Assembly: GCA_002305255.1 (NCBI GenBank) | Contig: DBQN01000013.1 | Span: 27,793 to 47,726 of the forward strand | Source: Firmicutes bacterium UBA1393 | GTDB lineage: Bacteria; Bacillota; DTU025 | Length of the DNA: 19,934 nucleotides | Direction of reading: 5' to 3' | Shown here: positions 1-6,981 of the stretch, piece by piece | Layout: each line of letters opens with the position of its first letter | Numbering within the stretch: position 1 is the stretch's first letter | Notes under the pieces: model-generated | Databases searched by the model: none | Seen by the model: the letters and a program-made list of their open reading frames with translations, nothing else | What the model was told of the DNA's origin: nothing | Program-made: the position numbers and the translations under genes

Positions 1-2
1 TT

Positions 3-815
3 GACCAGACGTTCCACTGGCTCGCGCGCTCGCGCCGGTTGCCGGTGGCCACGTGGTGCGTGGTGCTAGCCGTCGTGCTGCTGGGGGCGGCAGTTGCCGG
101 CGCTCTGGCCTGTACGGCGAGATCGAGGCCTCTTACTGCCCTCGCAGGGGCCCTTGTCGCCTGCGCCTTCGCGCTGGAGGTGCCGGTATGGGTGCAGCCC
201 GTGCCCAGGGTGGCGTTTGAAGGCGGCAGTGCGGTGATCGACAGGTCGCATCATCCGGTGTTCTCGTCGGATATGTGGGGCGAGGCGGGGCTGGGCGGTC
301 TGTACCACAACATCCTCCGCAATCAGCTGTTGCCCATTCAGATGGAGAGATTCGACGCTGACACCATCGCACGTGCGGAGACGGTGTTCATCATCGGATC
401 TCAGTCTCCTTACACGCAATCTGAGATCACGACCCTGCAGCGGTTCATAAATGCAGGCGGGCGTCTGGTGGTATCGGCAGGCTGGGAGGAGCGGCGCGGC
501 GTCGAAAACCTCCTTGCCAGGTTCGGAATGTCCATCGAGCCGGTGCCCTTTGGCAGGTTCGCAGTCCACACCGGCGACGGGCACGTGCACATGGCCAAGG
601 CATGGCCCATAAAGGTGCAGGACCCGAACGCATCACTCTGCCTCACGATGTGGAACAAGCCTGTGGTGGTCACCCGAGCCGTCGGGCAGGGCAGGATCAC
701 GGTAATTGGAGACTCGATGTTCTTGTTCAACCCCAATCTCGAGACTGTGTCGGACTACAACATCGGCAACATCGAATTCCTCAGGGCGCACGCGTTTTCT
801 ACGTCAGCCCATTGA
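3..815 (+). CDS. Membrane protein with C-terminal GATase-like (DUF4350/GldG-type) domain, 5'-truncated
   Basis: The reading frame is open from the first complete codon at position 3 and has no convincing start, so the gene very probably begins left of the window; the TTG at 39 has no Shine-Dalgarno (SD) site. After a basic stretch come two hydrophobic segments (about nt 54-120 and 135-195), then an extracytoplasmic domain of about 200 residues. That domain has a beta/alpha pattern (VFIIGS, then RFINAGGRLVVSAGW, then GQGRITVIGDS), typical of the catalytically silent GATase-like fold in DUF4350, IFT52 and GldG/ABC-auxiliary proteins. The family is inferred from pattern, not a search. The next gene starts 16 nt downstream and carries the same kind of domain twice, so the two are probably co-transcribed and work together in the envelope. 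The substrate or partner is unknown. Confidence 0.75.
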   Translation, partial: DQTFHWLARSRRLPVATWCVVLAVVLLGAAVAGALACTARSRPLTALAGALVACAFALEVPVWVQPVPRVAFEGGSAVIDRSHHPVFSSDMWGEAGLGGLYHNILRNQLLPIQMERFDADTIARAETVFIIGSQSPYTQSEITTLQRFINAGGRLVVSAGWEERRGVENLLARFGMSIEPVPFGRFAVHTGDGHVHMAKAWPIKVQDPNASLCLTMWNKPVVVTRAVGQGRITVIGDSMFLFNPNLETVSDYNIGNIEFLRAHAFSTSAH

Positions 816-831
816 GAGGCGGTGAGCGAAC

Positions 832-3378
832 GTGCTCGGCTGGGCGGGAATAGTCAGCTCGTCATTGGCGTGGGTGTTCCTTCTCCCTTACTACCATGCC
901 GTGCCATGGCTGGGGTGGAGCCTGTTCGCTGTCGGCCTGGCTGCCGTGTGCGCCGCCTCAGCCGCGGCCGCCGCAGGAACAGCCACCGGCCGCGGGCCTG
1001 GAGGCGCCTGGCTGCTGTTCCGTTCCTACGCTCTATGCGCGCTGCCCCTGGCTGCCCTCGCTGTGCTCATGCCATTCCCCGAGGGCGTGGGCGCGGCAGT
1101 TCTGGCCGTCGGTCTCGCGCTGTCGGCCCTTCCCGCCCGATTCAGGTGGCCCAGGGCCCTCGGCGCCGGCCTGGCCTTCAGTGGATTGGTCTCATCAGTT
1201 CACTCCATCTGGCTCCCAGCTCACGTGATGTTGGAGTCGCGTTTCCACCATGTCAGTCTTTTTGAGCCCATTGTGAAGCTGGTCCTGTCGGCGTTTGGGC
1301 TCGACGCGGCGCTCGGGGGCAGGGGCCTCCTGGTGAAGACAGCAGGCTACCAGTTCACCCTCTCCACCACGCTGGAGAAGCTCAATTTCCTCGCGTTCGC
1401 CCTCGTGTTTCTGGGCGGACTGGCGGCCATACTCATCGACGCTGTCGTCTGCGCGGAGCAGCATCAGCGACCGTTCCGCCGCGCCGCCGGCCAGGCGCTG
1501 CGGCTCGCGGGGATCCTGGCAGCATACTTCGGGGCGAGGTACGTACTGCTCATCCTGCTCATGCCCACCGTGCGCAACCTCAACATCTTCTGGCGACCAG
1601 AATGGACCCTTGGCACACTGGTGCCGCTGATGCTGGTGCCTGTGCCGCGCCTCGTCGGCCTGTGGCAGACCGCCGCAGATCCGCCTCGCCAGCACGCGAG
1701 GGGTGCGGCATCCCGACGGCCGTCGGTGTCATCGCGCCTGATCCTGGCGGTGTGCTGCTTCGCCCTTGTCGCAGCTGTGGGATTCCACGACCCCGGCACG
1801 CCAAAGCCCGGGCGTGTACTCATCGACGAATACCACTCCAGCTGGGAGAAGACAACTGAACCCTACACCACCGAGTGGTACGGCGAGGATTCCGGCTACA
1901 ACTACTACTCACTTGCTTCCTATATGGAGGACTACTACACCGTGTCGCGCAACCTCGACTCACCCATCACGACTGAGCTGCTGGCCGACACGGACGTGCT
2001 CATGCTCAAGACTCCGACGAGTGCTTATGCGGCCGATGAGATTGAGGCAGTCGTCGAGTTTGTCAGGCGAGGCGGCGGGCTGCTGCTGGTGGGTGACCAC
2101 ACGAATGTCTTTGGCACTAGCACGTATCTGAACCCCATCGCTGAGCGATTTGGCCTGCACTACAATCACGACGGAACCTACGATCTCGACACCGACGGGC
2201 TGTCCATCTATGAAGACCGTAGCATGTTCACGCATCCCACCGTGCGCCGGCTTGGAAGGTTCCTGTTCGCAACGTCGTGTTCGCTCGACGCACCTCTCTG
2301 GGCTGCCGGCGCCATCACCGGTTACGGAATCAAAGCCCTCTACCTTGATTACAGCAAGGAGAACTTCTTCCGCACCGACGCGCCCGACTTCGACAAGGAC
2401 TATGGCCTGATCCTCCAGCAAGTGGCGTTGACACGCGGGCAGGGGCGCGTCGTGGCGTTCACCGATAGCACGGTGTGGTCCAACTTCTTCATGTTCATCC
2501 CGGGCAAGTGGGAGCTGGCCGAGGGCGCGCTCGACTGGCTGAACCGCACCAACCGCTTCATCTGGGTGCCATGGCTGCTGGTGGCGGTGGCTCTGGCCGG
2601 CGCGGGTGTGCTTGTGTGGCGGCACCGGGTGCGCGGGGCGACGATAGTCGATCCCATCGGAGTGGCACTTGCTCTGGTGCTGGCGGTAGGGGCGATTATG
2701 GCTGTGCGATGGATAGACACGGCCGCATATCCGCCGCCGGCCAAGATCGCGCACGGCACGGCGGAAGTGGCCTTCGAGCGAGACCACGGCAACATGCTGA
2801 TCCCCTCAGAGACGATCTTCATCGATTCAGGCAGGGCCTATCACGTGTTCTACACCTGGACCCAGCGGGTTAGCGCCCGCCCCCGGGTTGCGCCTCTGGC
2901 AGAGGCTGTCGAGTGCGACATCGTCGTGCTGCCGAACATCGCCACGCGGTTCGAGCCACGCGAGCTGGATCTCATCAGGGGCTACGTCGAGTCAGGTGGG
3001 AGACTGCTGGTGCTCCACGGCAATGGCTCCGACGATACGGCCGCCAATGAGGTGCTGGGGATGTTCGGTCTGTCAGTAGAAGACCGGCGCGATGCGTATC
3101 TCATGAACTTGAAAGGGGGTTTGATTCCGAGACCGGTAGCTTCGTATTCCGTGACGGGAGGCACGCCGCTCGTATACGACAACCTCGGGCGCCCGGCGGC
3201 AGCCGTGGCCGATGTGGGTACAGCCGGCGGGAGGGTCATGGTGTTTGCGGCGTCGTCTCTGTTCTCCGATGCGGTAATGGGTACGACATCGACCATCCCT
3301 GATGAGGTGATCAGGAGTATCTACGACCTCGAGTTTCACCTAATCAACATAGGAATGGAGGGAAGAAGATCGCCATGA
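832..3378 (+). CDS. Polytopic membrane protein with two GATase-like (DUF4350-type) domains
   Basis: 848 aa, GTG start at 832 with a purine-rich SD (GAGAGGCGGTGAG, 815-826). Layout by eye: about six to eight membrane segments in residues 1-280; another at about 302-318; GATase-like domain A at about 325-570 (VLIDEYHSSW at its start, then VRRGGGLLLVGDHTN near 411-425); two membrane segments at about 578-597 and 607-627; and domain B at about 640-840 (YVESGGRLLVLHGNG near 718-732). Both domains fit the DUF4350/IFT52/GldG type, which usually lacks a catalytic triad and serves as a binding module in envelope or ABC-transport complexes. The gene looks like a fusion of two copies of the architecture seen in the preceding gene. 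Its stop codon overlaps the start of the Cys-repeat gene (ATGA, 3375-3378), suggesting translational coupling and a shared role. The function is not known. Confidence 0.85.
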   Translation: MLGWAGIVSSSLAWVFLLPYYHAVPWLGWSLFAVGLAAVCAASAAAAAGTATGRGPGGAWLLFRSYALCALPLAALAVLMPFPEGVGAAVLAVGLALSALPARFRWPRALGAGLAFSGLVSSVHSIWLPAHVMLESRFHHVSLFEPIVKLVLSAFGLDAALGGRGLLVKTAGYQFTLSTTLEKLNFLAFALVFLGGLAAILIDAVVCAEQHQRPFRRAAGQALRLAGILAAYFGARYVLLILLMPTVRNLNIFWRPEWTLGTLVPLMLVPVPRLVGLWQTAADPPRQHARGAASRRPSVSSRLILAVCCFALVAAVGFHDPGTPKPGRVLIDEYHSSWEKTTEPYTTEWYGEDSGYNYYSLASYMEDYYTVSRNLDSPITTELLADTDVLMLKTPTSAYAADEIEAVVEFVRRGGGLLLVGDHTNVFGTSTYLNPIAERFGLHYNHDGTYDLDTDGLSIYEDRSMFTHPTVRRLGRFLFATSCSLDAPLWAAGAITGYGIKALYLDYSKENFFRTDAPDFDKDYGLILQQVALTRGQGRVVAFTDSTVWSNFFMFIPGKWELAEGALDWLNRTNRFIWVPWLLVAVALAGAGVLVWRHRVRGATIVDPIGVALALVLAVGAIMAVRWIDTAAYPPPAKIAHGTAEVAFERDHGNMLIPSETIFIDSGRAYHVFYTWTQRVSARPRVAPLAEAVECDIVVLPNIATRFEPRELDLIRGYVESGGRLLVLHGNGSDDTAANEVLGMFGLSVEDRRDAYLMNLKGGLIPRPVASYSVTGGTPLVYDNLGRPAAAVADVGTAGGRVMVFAASSLFSDAVMGTTSTIPDEVIRSIYDLEFHLINIGMEGRRSP

Positions 3379-5789
3379 GCAAGCGAACTGACAGGCTCAC
3401 ACCTGTGGTAGTGCTGATTCTGCTGATCTCGGCGGCTGCAGTGTGCATAGCCGGCGCGCAGGCGAGGGGCGGCGAGGCAGAGGCAGACTCGCCTATGTTC
3501 GCCACCTCGGTGCAGACGGCGGAGGCGAACCTGAAGGTGCCGCGCGGCGTGTATGTTCCGCCGCCCGTGGTCATTCAGGAGCAGCCCGTCGAAGAAGCTG
3601 CCGGCGAAGCAAGTTCGAGAGGCGTCGCAGACGAGCAGATACCTAGCCTGCCCACGACAGCAGCAACGTGCGTTTCGACCTGCCGCGCAACATGTGCACT
3701 GACCTGCGGGTCGACGGCCACGTGTGGCTCTACGTGTGGGGCCACGTGCCTGTCGACATGCCTGGCTACATGTACTTCCACATGTGCCGCTACGTGTGCC
3801 TCAACATGTGCATCCACATGTAGCACGACTTGTGCGTCGACGTGCGGCACCAAGGCCACGTGCAGCATCACTTGTACTTCCACCTGTACCGCGACATGCG
3901 GCACCCTGGCTACCTGCACACTGACGTGTGCGTCCACCTGTGCGGTTACATGTGCGTCGACATGTGCAGCTACGTGCGGGTCCTCTGCCACGTGCTCGTC
4001 GACATGCCTTGGTGCGACATGCACAACAACGTGTGCGTCGACATGTGCAGCGACGTGCGGGTCTGCTGCAACATGCTCGTCGACGTGTATCGGAGTGACG
4101 TGTGCGTCGACATGCGCGGCGACGTGCGGGTCTGCTGCAACATGCTCGTCGACGTGTATCGGTGTGACGTGTGCGTCGACATGTGCAGCGACGTGCGGAT
4201 CAACCTGTGGGCTAACGTGTACAACGACATGTGCCGCTACGTGCGTGTCGACATGCCTCTCTAAGGCCACCTGCGACACCACATGCTCATCCACGTGCGG
4301 GAGCGGGATAACCTGTTCCTCGACGTGTGCGGCCACGTGCGGAGTCGGACCCACGTGTGGCCCCGGCATCACCTGCGGAAGCGCGGCTACGTGCTCGTCA
4401 ACATGTGGGATCACCTGCGGCGGTGCCGCGACCTGTGCTGTGACGTGTACGGGAGCGACATGCGCATCGACGTGTGGGGCCACGTGCTCAGAAGCCACAT
4501 GCGCGGCCACATGCTCAGGTGCTACGTGTACATCGACATGCGGGGCGACCTGCTCTGGAGCGACGTGCACCTCGACGTGCGCTGCGACCTGTGGATCAAC
4601 CTGCACGCCCGGGTGTACGCCCGACAGCGGCACTCCCGGAGAGCCCGCGGCCACCTGGTCGGCCACGTGTGCCGGCCTGCACACCTGCGACAGCGGCGCA
4701 GACTCCGGTGCTAGTGCTGCGCAGCCCACCGTGGGCTACACCTGCTCCGCATGCCAGACTCAGTATACATACGCGCAGACCTGCGGGGCTCAGGCCACCT
4801 GTTCGAGAACGTGCGGCAACCAGCCTACGTGCGGCGCCGGAGCTACGTCCTGCGGGGCTCCGCCGTATGTGCAGCCAGTGGCAGGTGGTGTTCCTGTCGG
4901 CGAGATCGCGAGGTACCAGGCATCGCCGCGGTCGGCCCGACACCTAGCCTGGAATGCCGACGGCACCCAGGTGTTGTTTGCGGCTGAGGGAGAGGGTATT
5001 CGGGGTCTCGTCGTTGACACCGGACAGCTCGTTTCCGTCACCGATGGCCGGAATGACTCCAGTCCGGCTTCGAATCCAACGGCCAGAACAGGCGGTATCG
5101 CGTACCTTGACGGCGGCGATCTGAGGATCCTGGGCGACCAGGGCTCCAAGAGGTACGGCGCTGGTCTGGGCTGGAAGGTCACTGCGTTCGCCTGGAGCCC
5201 TGACGGAGGCAGCATCGTGTATGCCGCCACCGGACTGTTTGGCAACAGGCTTGGCATCTATGATGTGGCTTCCGGAGAGGCCAGGCAGCTCGACTGGGAC
5301 AGGGGATCAGAGATCCTGCACCTGGTCTGGCCCGCGCAGTCAGATGACTTCCTGATTGGGGCCAGCGTCAAGGTGTCAGGAAGGACACTCGGAGTGATCA
5401 TGGCCGGGTCGCCAACGAAGAGTCCCAGCGACCTTGTGATGATCCCCGGTTCCATAGACGCCATTGCGGCCTCACCCGACGGGCGCACGGTATACTTCCT
5501 GTCGGACAAGACCATCCGTGCGTTCAGTCGCGAGACCGGCGCTCAGACTACTGTCGCCGACAGGGCGGGCGACACGCTCGCTGTGTCGCCCGACGGCAAG
5601 TGGCTCCTGACGAATCCGGCCGGTATCGCAGCCGTTCCTGCATCTGGCGGACGACTCAAGCAGATCGTCAGCGCTTCTGGCGTGCAGGAGATCTCATGGT
5701 CAGCCAGAGGCCAAATAGCAGCTCTGGTGTCCTTCGGCGGGCAGATGGACCTCTGGACCTTCAGAGTCGACGACTTCATCCTGAACTGA
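3375..5789 (+). CDS. Secreted Thr-Cys tetrapeptide-repeat protein with C-terminal beta-propeller
   Basis: 804 aa. The ATG overlaps the upstream stop by 4 nt; GGAGGG lies 12 nt before it. Residues 1-30 form a signal peptide or anchor; 31-97 are a Pro/Glu-rich linker. Residues 98-414 are a repeat of the form xxTC: I count 72 Cys in positions 99-414, mostly 4 residues apart with periodic 5- and 6-residue steps (for example GSTATC, IGVTC), and nearly every Cys is preceded by Thr. A second, sparser group of seven Cys lies at 457-493. Residues about 508-804 have TolB/WD40-like blades (AWNADGTQVLF, AWSPDGGSIVY, AASPDGRTVYF, AVSPDGKWLL) and almost no Cys. I do not recognise the repeat family. The spacing suggests a disulfide-laddered or metal-loaded solenoid displayed outside the cell, with the propeller as binding or anchoring domain; this is inference. 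Keratin-associated or antifreeze-type resemblance would be convergent at best. Confidence 0.9.
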   Translation: MSKRTDRLTPVVVLILLISAAAVCIAGAQARGGEAEADSPMFATSVQTAEANLKVPRGVYVPPPVVIQEQPVEEAAGEASSRGVADEQIPSLPTTAATCVSTCRATCALTCGSTATCGSTCGATCLSTCLATCTSTCAATCASTCASTCSTTCASTCGTKATCSITCTSTCTATCGTLATCTLTCASTCAVTCASTCAATCGSSATCSSTCLGATCTTTCASTCAATCGSAATCSSTCIGVTCASTCAATCGSAATCSSTCIGVTCASTCAATCGSTCGLTCTTTCAATCVSTCLSKATCDTTCSSTCGSGITCSSTCAATCGVGPTCGPGITCGSAATCSSTCGITCGGAATCAVTCTGATCASTCGATCSEATCAATCSGATCTSTCGATCSGATCTSTCAATCGSTCTPGCTPDSGTPGEPAATWSATCAGLHTCDSGADSGASAAQPTVGYTCSACQTQYTYAQTCGAQATCSRTCGNQPTCGAGATSCGAPPYVQPVAGGVPVGEIARYQASPRSARHLAWNADGTQVLFAAEGEGIRGLVVDTGQLVSVTDGRNDSSPASNPTARTGGIAYLDGGDLRILGDQGSKRYGAGLGWKVTAFAWSPDGGSIVYAATGLFGNRLGIYDVASGEARQLDWDRGSEILHLVWPAQSDDFLIGASVKVSGRTLGVIMAGSPTKSPSDLVMIPGSIDAIAASPDGRTVYFLSDKTIRAFSRETGAQTTVADRAGDTLAVSPDGKWLLTNPAGIAAVPASGGRLKQIVSASGVQEISWSARGQIAALVSFGGQMDLWTFRVDDFILN
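3666..4616 (+). repeat. Coding tract for the Thr-Cys repeat (12-nt periodic ACNTGY)
   Basis: This is the DNA encoding residues 98-414 of the Cys-rich protein. The hexamer ACNTGY (Thr-Cys codons; ACGTGC, ACATGC, ACCTGC, ACTTGT) recurs every 12 nt, with 15- and 18-nt steps. The periodicity keeps other frames and the opposite strand open for long distances, which gives spurious ORFs rich in His-Val. Such a tract should be prone to slippage and unequal recombination, so repeat number may vary between strains. Confidence 0.9.
4031..4198 (+). repeat. 69-bp near-perfect tandem repeat inside the Cys-repeat gene
   Basis: Unit 1 (4031-4099) and unit 2 (4100-4168) differ at only a few bases, and the first 30 nt of a third unit follow (4169-4198). 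Each unit encodes the same 23 residues (ASTCAATC, then GSAATC, SSTC, IGVTC). A more degenerate copy with a 12-nt insertion (one extra tetrapeptide) precedes them at about 3950-4030. The unit is a multiple of 3 and the near-identity is at DNA level, so expansion by tandem duplication looks recent. Confidence 0.85.
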
Positions 5790-5808
5790 GCTGAGGCAGC
5801 AATGCAAA

Positions 5809-5836
5809 GCCACGGGGGCCGCAAGGCCCTCGTGGC
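5809..5836. terminator. Bidirectional hairpin between convergent genes
   Basis: A 12-bp stem (GCCACGGGGGCC / GGCCCTCGTGGC, one G-U pair) is closed by a GCAA tetraloop between the ends of the Cys-repeat gene (+) and the MerR/TipAL gene (-). The + side has no clear T-run. On the - side the following bases read TTTGCATTGC, a weak U-tract. Confidence 0.65.
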
Positions 5837-5863
5837 GCGTTGTGGGCCGTTTCCAGGGTGCGA

Positions 5864-6628
5864 TCACGCCTTCTGGCCGGTGTAGATGAAGATGGCGTCG
5901 CGCAGGAATCGAGCTGTACCGGGCTGCCGCTTGTCGTAGTAGGCAGTGAATCTCTCATCATCCACGTACATCTGGGCTACGCCGGCGTGCCCTTCCTTTG
6001 AGTAGCTGCCCCACCAGAAGGTCAACCACTGGCGGTGAAGGTCGGCGGCCTTCTGTGCCAACGGTCCGGCGGGGTCGCCGGTCTCGAAAGCGAGGGCAAG
6101 TGTGGTCTCGATCTCGTTAGCCAGTCTTGCCGATTCATCATGCTGTTCCTTGGTCATGCCCTTCAGTCGGGCATTGGATTGATCTACGGCCTCGTCGCCG
6201 TACTTCTGCCGGGCTTCGGCGCCGTACTTGGCCTCGTTCTCGTCGATCATCTGCTGCACGAAGCCTTCGAACTTCTCTTTGTCGGTCATGGTGCATCTCC
6301 CCTCGGTTGCCGCGATGGACCTGTCGACATTGGCTATGAGCACGTCAAGCTGGGTTCTGCGTTCGAGCAGACGTCGTTTGTGCTCCAGGAGTGCCTGTGT
6401 CGGATCGAATGACGGCGAGGTGACAATGGACTTTACGTTGTTGAGATCCATGCCGAGTTCGCGGTAGAACATTATCTGCTGTAGCAGGTCCACCTCGGCC
6501 TGGCTGTAGATGCGATACCCCGACGAGTTGATCCTAGCCGGCTTCAGGATGCCGATCTCGTCGTAGTATCGCAGCGTCCGTGAACTGACTCCGGCGAGCC
6601 GCGCCAGCTTGTGCACTGTGTACTCCAT
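5864..6628 (-). CDS. MerR-family regulator with TipAS antibiotic-recognition domain (TipAL-like)
   Basis: About 254 aa. I chose the ATG at 6628 because GAGGAGG (6637-6643) lies 8 nt before it; the in-frame ATG at 6634 is only 2 nt from that site. Residues 1-70 are a MerR winged helix-turn-helix (YTVHKLARLAGVSSRTLRYY, then GYRIYSQAEVDLL). Residues about 75-110 form the coiled-coil dimerisation helix. Residues about 115-240 match the TipAS-type effector domain (MTDKEKFEGF at its start, a conserved HRQWLTFWWG-like helix). In the family, drug or peptide binding lets the protein twist a promoter with an over-long spacer and activate transcription; TipAL binds thiopeptides. No efflux or resistance gene is adjacent, so here it probably regulates itself and a distant gene. 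The ligand is unknown. Confidence 0.92.
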   Translation of the reverse strand: MEYTVHKLARLAGVSSRTLRYYDEIGILKPARINSSGYRIYSQAEVDLLQQIMFYRELGMDLNNVKSIVTSPSFDPTQALLEHKRRLLERRTQLDVLIANVDRSIAATEGRCTMTDKEKFEGFVQQMIDENEAKYGAEARQKYGDEAVDQSNARLKGMTKEQHDESARLANEIETTLALAFETGDPAGPLAQKAADLHRQWLTFWWGSYSKEGHAGVAQMYVDDERFTAYYDKRQPGTARFLRDAIFIYTGQKA

Positions 6629-6651
6629 GCCCATCGCCTCCTCACGGCGTT

Positions 6652-6682
6652 ATCATAAACCTTTACGTAACGTCAATGTCAA
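6652..6682 (-). promoter_or_regulatory. MerR-type promoter with 19-bp spacer and TTACGTAA dyad
   Basis: Reading the - strand, a -35 TTGACA (6677-6682) and a -10 TATGAT (6652-6657) are separated by 19 bp, the over-long spacing typical of promoters activated by MerR-family proteins. The spacer contains the palindrome TTACGTAA (6663-6670). It sits directly upstream of the TipAL-like gene, so autoregulation is likely. Confidence 0.65.
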
Positions 6683-6764
6683 TAGTGATTCGGCTGGGCG
6701 CGGGCGCGCGGCGCGGTGCGCGCTGCAGGGGAGGCGCGCTTCGGTGAGGGTGTACGGGGAGTGA

Positions 6765-6938
6765 GGAAGCAGGGTCCGGGGTCGGGCGGTGTTGGTCGGC
6801 GTCACTTGCGGGGGAGTCTCACCTCCGGCTGGAGGTGAAGTTGGGCAGATCGCCTCTGACTGGAGCAGTCCGGGCCGCGGACTCCTCTACCTGGAGGGGG
6901 AACGCCACATCTTCTCTGTGCCGGGTGAACAAACGTGA
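6765..6938 (+). pseudogene. Possible remnant of a TolB/WD40-like propeller blade in a long intergenic region
   Basis: The roughly 300 bases between the TipAL promoter and the serpin hold no convincing intact gene. One + frame, from after a TGA at 6762 to a TGA at 6939, encodes a segment that reads like one propeller blade (IASDWSSPGRGLLYLEGERH, then IFSVPG). It has no start codon with a usable SD. It could be the 3' remnant of a decayed propeller gene, or chance. A perfect 8-bp inverted repeat (TCACCTCC / GGAGGTGA, 6819-6838) lies inside it. GC-rich low-complexity sequence (about 6695-6760) precedes it. Confidence 0.25.
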
Positions 6939-6981
6939 TTGTGGAGCGTCATATGACTGAACGAAAGGGGAGGGATTGCAG

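Noticed and set aside
1960..2787. 275-codon - strand frame
   Set aside because: It lies antisense to a well-supported membrane-protein gene and has no recognisable protein features.
3950..4198. CRISPR-like array
   Set aside because: Repeats are directly adjacent, in frame, and have no unique spacers; no cas genes are present.
3830..4714. Long Cys/Val/Asp-rich frames in another + phase
   Set aside because: These are frame shadows of the same 12-nt periodic tract, without SD or domain.
3575..4729. 384-codon open frame on the - strand, rich in His-Val repeats
   Set aside because: It is the antisense shadow of the ACNTGY repeat: the reverse complement of Thr-Cys codons reads as His-Val/Ala. 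The + strand gene has a signal peptide, operon overlap and a propeller domain; this frame has none.
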